A stretch of 10,688 nt of DNA from assembly GCA_934754855.1 (NCBI GenBank), contig CAKVJR010000053.1, positions 1 through 10,688 of the forward strand, given 5' to 3'. Under the pieces are notes generated by a model that had not been told where the DNA came from, did no database searches, and saw nothing but the letters and a program-made list of their open reading frames with translations. Both the position numbers and the translations under genes were made by a program. This DNA is from an uncultured Candidatus Melainabacteria bacterium. GTDB taxonomy: Bacteria > Cyanobacteriota > Vampirovibrionia > Gastranaerophilales > Gastranaerophilaceae. Of the stretch, positions 7,647 to 10,688 are shown in pieces (positions within the stretch are counted from its first letter, which is position 1; each line of letters opens with the position of its first letter).

Positions 7647-8360
7647 ATGCCCGATTTTTCAAGTTTGTTTGTGTCATTGGACAGTGATGTAATTGTCAGA
7701 ATTTTCCTTTCTCTTATTTTGGGATTCATAATCGGCTTAGAGCGTGAAATCACAAATAAAGCGGCAGGTTTGAGAACGAATATTCTTGTCAGTGTCGGTT
7801 CTTGTTTGTTCACGATTTTGTCCATATACGGATTTTCAAATGCGTTGAGCATTTATCCGATGGGGGACCCTGCGAGAGTTGCGGCACAAATTTTGACAGG
7901 TATCGGTTTTATCGGTGGCGGCTGCGTTTTAAGACATGGAACGAGCATTTTCGGGTTAACGACTGCGGCGACTCTTTGGGCAACGGCAAGTGTCGGTATG
8001 GCTTGCGGCTGCGGAAAGTTCGGAGTTGCGATTTTGGTTGCAATTCTTTCGGTTGCAACTTTGACGTTAATCAGAATTTTTGAAAGAAATTGCATTCCGA
8101 AAACGCAAAAAAATAATAAAAATATGAAAGTTTCATTGATTTGTGCAGATGATGATTTTCCGTCTTTGGTTACTGATATTCCGAAATTATTTCCGAACAT
8201 TTCATCAATGACGAAAAAAGATGCGGGTTACGAAAAAAATTGTATCAAAATTTCCTTTGAAACCCTTTTGTGTTGCAAAAATACCGTAGAATTTGTTTTT
8301 GAAAAATTTGCGGGCGATTTGCGGGTCAAGGACATTTCTGTTAAGGAATTGAGCGATTAG
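7647..8360 (+). CDS. MgtC/SapB-family membrane protein
   Basis: This 237-residue protein has the MgtC hallmarks: GLERE (30-34), AAGLRTNILVSVG (39-51), the conserved ILTGIGFIGGG (82-92) and GLTTAATLWATASVG (103-117). Four or five membrane helices occupy about residues 12-145. A soluble C-terminal domain (about 160-237) looks like the small ACT-like domain of MgtC proteins. In Salmonella and Mycobacterium, MgtC aids growth at low magnesium and survival in macrophages, where it inhibits the F-type ATP synthase. It is not itself a proven magnesium transporter, so I avoid naming it one. A strong AGGTGAGG site lies five bases before the ATG, and only two bases separate it from the DppC-type gene, so it is the last gene of the operon. 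Its link to peptide import is not obvious. Confidence 0.92.
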   Translation: MPDFSSLFVSLDSDVIVRIFLSLILGFIIGLEREITNKAAGLRTNILVSVGSCLFTILSIYGFSNALSIYPMGDPARVAAQILTGIGFIGGGCVLRHGTSIFGLTTAATLWATASVGMACGCGKFGVAILVAILSVATLTLIRIFERNCIPKTQKNNKNMKVSLICADDDFPSLVTDIPKLFPNISSMTKKDAGYEKNCIKISFETLLCCKNTVEFVFEKFAGDLRVKDISVKELSD

Positions 8361-8378
8361 CGTAACTTATGATACAAT
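8349..8378 (+). promoter_or_regulatory. Extended -10 promoter of the acyltransferase gene
   Basis: TACAAT (8373-8378) is preceded by TG with one base between (8370-8371), an extended -10 element. TTGAGC at 8349-8354 could be a weak -35 with an 18-base spacer. The start would be near 8385, giving a leader of about 20 bases. The -35 lies within the end of the MgtC-family gene. Confidence 0.6.
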
Positions 8379-8405
8379 AATTTTAGCAAGACAATAGGAT
8401 AGTGT

Positions 8406-9239
8406 ATGAGCGAAGATTTAGAAAATTTATATTGTAATGTTCCTCCGACGAAAATTCGGAATAGGGAAGAAAAATTCCGCCCTGCAAGAACGACTCCGTT
8501 CTGGGAAACTATTGCGGATATGTTCTTTTTCAATATGTTACAACACAGATTTCACTCAATGCTTGTGAAAAATGAAGAGTTGTTTGAGGAACGAAACAAA
8601 GATGCTGCGACGATTTTCTTTGCTCCTCACGGCAATTGGTGGGACGGAATCGTCGGATATAATATGCTCAGAAGAGTTTTTCATCATACCGTTCGTGTGA
8701 TGGTTGAGGAGATGAACAGATTTCCGCTTCTCTCAAGAGCAGGTGCTTTCCCCGTAAACAAGCGTTCTTCACAAGAAGCAATGAAGTCTTTGAAATATGC
8801 TATTGACGATTTGGGGCAACATGCCGATCACGGTCTTTGGATTTTCCCTCAAGGCGTTATTAAGCCGCCGAATTACAGACCGTTCGAGTTTCAGACGGGC
8901 ATGACTTATATTGCTGAAAAAATTGCAAAAAAATACGGTGCGATTAACCTCGTCCCCGTTGCGGTTGCGTTTGCTTTTTTGAGAGAAGACCAACCCGAAG
9001 TTCTCGTTGAAGTCGGCAAACCGATTATTTTGACAAAAGAAGATGTTGTAAATTTGGACAGACATGAATTTACTCATAAATTGGAAAAAGATTTTACCGA
9101 ATTTTGCGACAATCAACTCAATGATATCTCAAAAGGTCATTTCCAAGGCTATAGACAACTTTTCGTCAAACGTGTACATTGGTATCGTCGAATTGAAAAG
9201 AAATTAAAAGGTATCGGAATGAAAGGTTCCGGAATTTAG
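8406..9239 (+). CDS. PlsC-like lysophospholipid acyltransferase family protein
   Basis: This 277-residue protein carries the motifs of glycerolipid acyltransferases. Motif I HGNWWD (H75-x4-D80) is the catalytic pair. Motif II is AGAFPVNKR (112-120). Motif III is IFPQGVIKPP (146-155), and motif IV is LVPVAVAF (182-189). The family transfers acyl groups from acyl-ACP or acyl-CoA to lysolipids or other hydroxyl acceptors at the membrane face. Motif III has Gln where PlsC has Glu (FPEG), suggesting an acceptor other than lysophosphatidic acid. I recall this variant in some bacterial lipid and pigment acyltransferases but cannot verify it here. There is no clear membrane-spanning helix; attachment may be peripheral, helped by the basic C-terminus (VKRVHWYRRIEKKLKG). 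AGGA six bases before the ATG supports the start. It has its own promoter, though readthrough from the operon 46 bases upstream is possible. Confidence 0.86.
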   Translation: MSEDLENLYCNVPPTKIRNREEKFRPARTTPFWETIADMFFFNMLQHRFHSMLVKNEELFEERNKDAATIFFAPHGNWWDGIVGYNMLRRVFHHTVRVMVEEMNRFPLLSRAGAFPVNKRSSQEAMKSLKYAIDDLGQHADHGLWIFPQGVIKPPNYRPFEFQTGMTYIAEKIAKKYGAINLVPVAVAFAFLREDQPEVLVEVGKPIILTKEDVVNLDRHEFTHKLEKDFTEFCDNQLNDISKGHFQGYRQLFVKRVHWYRRIEKKLKGIGMKGSGI

Positions 9240-9250
9240 TTTTAATAATA

Positions 9251-9280
9251 AAAAGAGGCTTTTTCGGAGCCTCTTTTTTT
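9251..9280 (+). terminator. Intrinsic terminator after the acyltransferase gene, probably bidirectional
   Basis: AAAAGAGGCT (9251-9260) and AGCCTCTTTT (9268-9277) form a ten-base-pair stem with a seven-base loop. On the plus strand, seven consecutive T (9274-9280) end it. On the minus strand four T follow the stem, so it may also stop transcripts of the convergent HAD gene, whose stop codon is at 9295-9297. Confidence 0.9.
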
Positions 9281-9294
9281 GTTGAAAATTTCTT

Positions 9295-9963
9295 TTATAA
9301 AATATTTTGAATGTTTCTAAAGTCAGTTATGACGTTCGTTACGCAGTCAATCGGTTTGTAAAACTCAACGGGTTCTTTTGATGCAACTGCGATAATTCTC
9401 TTAACGCCTGCCGATTTTGCCGCTTCGATACCCGAGATTGCATCTTCAAAAACTATACAGTCTTTTGGGGCAATTCCGATTTTTTTTGCGGCAATTTCGT
9501 AAATATCGGGTGCGGGTTTTCCGGGGATAGTTCCGTCCGAATAAACGATTTTGTCGAGGTCAAACCATTTTGCTAAATTGAATACGTCAATGTAAAAATC
9601 GACGTTGATTTTTTCTGACATCGTGGCAATTGTGTGCGGAATGTTATTTTCGCAAAGATAATCCAAAAATTCTTCTACACCGTCCGCAAATTTTGTGTTT
9701 TCGGGGTCTTTTTTGCACATGTCGAGATAAATAAGTTCTTTTTCCCGTCCGATTTGTTCGGCTTCTTCTTTTGAAGGTTCACGCCCGATTGCGTAAGCGA
9801 TAATTTCGGAGTTTTTTCTTCCGAACATGTGATGCACCATTTCATAATCGTTAAATGGCGTTCCTCTTAATTTTCTTGACGTTTCGACCCATGCATCGTA
9901 ATGCTTTTGTGAATCCCAAAACAGCGTTCCGTTAAAATCAAAAATTATACCTTTTTCTTTCAT
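9295..9963 (-). CDS. HAD-superfamily hydrolase, beta-phosphoglucomutase-like, with DxN in motif I
   Basis: At 222 residues with an N-terminal helical cap (about 17-85), this fits the beta-phosphoglucomutase-like subgroup of HAD phosphatases. Motif I reads IIFDFNGTL (6-14), with nucleophile D9 but Asn at position 11 where the usual second Asp acts as acid/base. Motif II is IATMS (112-116), motif III the Lys of PGKPAPD (K149), and motif IV FEDAISGIEAAKSAG (172-186) with E173 and D174 for magnesium. The fold and nucleophile are intact, so it probably binds magnesium and a phosphorylated small molecule, but phosphatase or mutase chemistry could be altered. I recall a family of clostridial-type proteins sharing FDFNGT, so Asn is unlikely to be a sequencing error. 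GAGAGG lies five bases before the ATG. The substrate is unknown. The gene stands alone between two plus-strand genes. Confidence 0.88.
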   Translation of the reverse strand: MKEKGIIFDFNGTLFWDSQKHYDAWVETSRKLRGTPFNDYEMVHHMFGRKNSEIIAYAIGREPSKEEAEQIGREKELIYLDMCKKDPENTKFADGVEEFLDYLCENNIPHTIATMSEKINVDFYIDVFNLAKWFDLDKIVYSDGTIPGKPAPDIYEIAAKKIGIAPKDCIVFEDAISGIEAAKSAGVKRIIAVASKEPVEFYKPIDCVTNVITDFRNIQNIL

Positions 9964-9981
9964 AAAAACCTCTCAAGTCTT

Positions 9982-10010
9982 ATTATACATGGATTTACAA
10001 TATTTAACAA
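9982..10010 (-). promoter_or_regulatory. Candidate sigma-70 promoter of the HAD hydrolase gene
   Basis: On the minus strand, TTGTTA (10010-10005) and a perfect TATAAT (9987-9982) are exactly 17 bases apart. The start would be near 9975, leaving a leader of about 11 bases that begins at the ribosome binding site. Confidence 0.65.
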
Positions 10011-10031
10011 ATTAAAAATATTATTAAAGTT

Positions 10032-10059
10032 CATGTTTTTTTTGCCGATAATAAACATG
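10032..10059. repeat. Inverted repeat upstream of the EF-hand gene
   Basis: CATGTTT (10032-10038) and AAACATG (10053-10059) are perfect seven-base inverted arms separated by 14 bases. The only candidate -10 box for the EF-hand gene, GATAAT (10047-10052), lies just inside the right arm. The matching -35 (TTAAAG, 10024-10029) is poor, which would suit a regulated promoter. It may be an operator. The loop is too large and no T run follows, so it is not a terminator. Confidence 0.35.
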
Positions 10060-10079
10060 TAAGTGTAAAGGCGTTTATT

Positions 10080-10688
10080 ATGGAATTTAATGATTATTTA
10101 GTAAAAAGATTATCAGCATTATCCATTCAAAAAACTGCGGGCAAGGAAAACGGCTATGACGCATCGGCGGCTTATGACGTTTCTATTTTCAATTCTGCAA
10201 ACGCCCAAGATTTACAAAATATTGATTATGCAAAATTATTAAATTCAGAAGATTTATCATCTTTGAACGATGGTGTTACTGACCAAACACAAAAAAGTTT
10301 GAACAGTATTTTAAAAAGTTTTATCAGTTTAGATGAAATCCAAGAAGCAGCAGATGCAAACGGCGATGGAAAGGTTGATGAAACCGAATTGCAAGAATAC
10401 ATCGCTTCAATTGCAGGTGCTGACGGTAATGCAGAAACACTTACAATGCAAGATATTGATGCCGTAATTGCAGATTTGGGTATCGACCTTGACAGTATTG
10501 CCGAAACAGCAATGAATGATGCTTTGAAAGAACTTCAAGAGTCAGTTCAGGCTCAACAAGAAGAACAAGAACAAAAACTTGAAGAACTTGAAGAAGAACA
10601 AAAGGCTCAACAAGCACAACAAGCACAATCTTCGGGCGGAGCAAGCGGTTCAGGCAGCGTAGGCGGCGGAAGTTACTCTAACGGCGGC
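10080..10688 (+). CDS. EF-hand, Gln/Glu-rich protein (3' end outside the window)
   Basis: An uninterrupted frame runs from ATG 10080 to the right edge (203 residues visible). AAAGG lies eight bases before the ATG. Residues 92-103 form a canonical EF-hand calcium loop, DANGDGKVDETE, with D92, N94, D96, K98, D100 and E103 at the six ligand positions and the invariant Gly at position 6. Helices SLDEIQEAA (83-91) and LQEYIASIA (104-112) flank it. A second helical segment, LTMQDIDAVIADLGIDLDS, has no clear loop. Residues about 147-183 are a Gln/Glu-rich, probable coiled-coil helix, followed by a Ser/Gly-rich low-complexity tail (184-203) that looks like a linker to something beyond the edge. There is no signal peptide in the first 30 residues, so it is cytosolic or uses another export route. 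I do not recognise the whole protein; calcium binding is inferred from the loop. Confidence 0.82.
   Translation, partial: MEFNDYLVKRLSALSIQKTAGKENGYDASAAYDVSIFNSANAQDLQNIDYAKLLNSEDLSSLNDGVTDQTQKSLNSILKSFISLDEIQEAADANGDGKVDETELQEYIASIAGADGNAETLTMQDIDAVIADLGIDLDSIAETAMNDALKELQESVQAQQEEQEQKLEELEEEQKAQQAQQAQSSGGASGSGSVGGGSYSNGG

Noticed and set aside
7853..8200. 115-residue minus-strand frame inside the MgtC-family gene
   Set aside because: It mirrors a gene with clear conserved motifs and has no independent signals.
7647..8360. Naming the MgtC-family protein a magnesium transporter
   Set aside because: MgtC proteins have not been shown to carry magnesium; the family name alone does not justify it.
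10608..10625. Two tandem copies of CAACAAGCA, a possible variable repeat
   Set aside because: Two copies within Gln/Ala codons are expected in such low-complexity protein; too short to call a repeat array.
10441..10644. 67-residue minus-strand frame (Leu/Val-rich) over the EF-hand gene
   Set aside because: Its Leu/Val richness is only the reverse reading of the Gln/Glu-rich codons on the plus strand.
1..10688. tRNA, rRNA, CRISPR array, insertion sequence, phage or defence genes
   Set aside because: The intergenic gaps are all under 160 bases and contain no tRNA-like structure, regular spaced repeats or terminal inverted repeats, and no product resembles a transposase, integrase or defence effector.

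Overview
The window is an AT-rich, gene-dense bacterial chromosome segment holding nine protein genes and no RNA genes, insertion sequences or CRISPR array. Most genes have clear Shine-Dalgarno sites, and several candidate promoters are of the sigma-70 type. AsmA-like proteins imply a diderm envelope. Low GC, an AsmA-like protein, RecN, a peptide-type permease pair and an EF-hand protein together would fit an uncultured gut lineage such as the Gastranaerophilales/Vampirovibrionia (non-photosynthetic cyanobacterial relatives). That placement is inference from style, not proof.

Layout. (1) 1-2354, plus: the C-terminal part of a large AsmA-like envelope protein, probably cut by the left edge. 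(2) 2357-4009, minus: recN, converging on the first gene with only two bases between the stop codons, and carrying its own promoter. (3) 4163-4555, minus: a 130-residue protein I do not recognise, with a strong ribosome binding site and its own intrinsic terminator. (4) 4556-4694: a divergent intergenic region with a long imperfect palindrome and a perfect TATAAT placed almost on top of the next start codon. (5) 4695-8360, plus: a tightly packed four-gene operon of a membrane-anchored alpha/beta hydrolase, DppB-type and DppC-type ABC permeases, and an MgtC-family membrane protein. (6) 8406-9239, plus: a PlsC-like acyltransferase with its own extended -10 promoter, closed by a terminator that probably works in both directions. 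(7) 9295-9963, minus: a HAD-superfamily hydrolase with Asn in place of the second Asp of motif I. (8) 9964-10079: a divergent promoter region with an inverted repeat. (9) 10080 to the right edge, plus: a protein without a signal peptide, with a canonical EF-hand loop, a Gln/Glu-rich helix and a Gly/Ser-rich tail, cut by the edge.

How the genes relate. The operon at 4695-8360 joins a probable surface-facing or membrane-bound hydrolase to the two membrane subunits of an oligopeptide-type importer. No ATPase or solute-binding protein is in the window, so those partners must be encoded elsewhere. The AsmA-like protein and the acyltransferase both concern envelope lipids. RecN is a housekeeping repair gene. 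I see no unmistakable new system. The most open pieces are the EF-hand protein, the orphan 130-residue gene, and the palindrome between that gene and the hydrolase operon.
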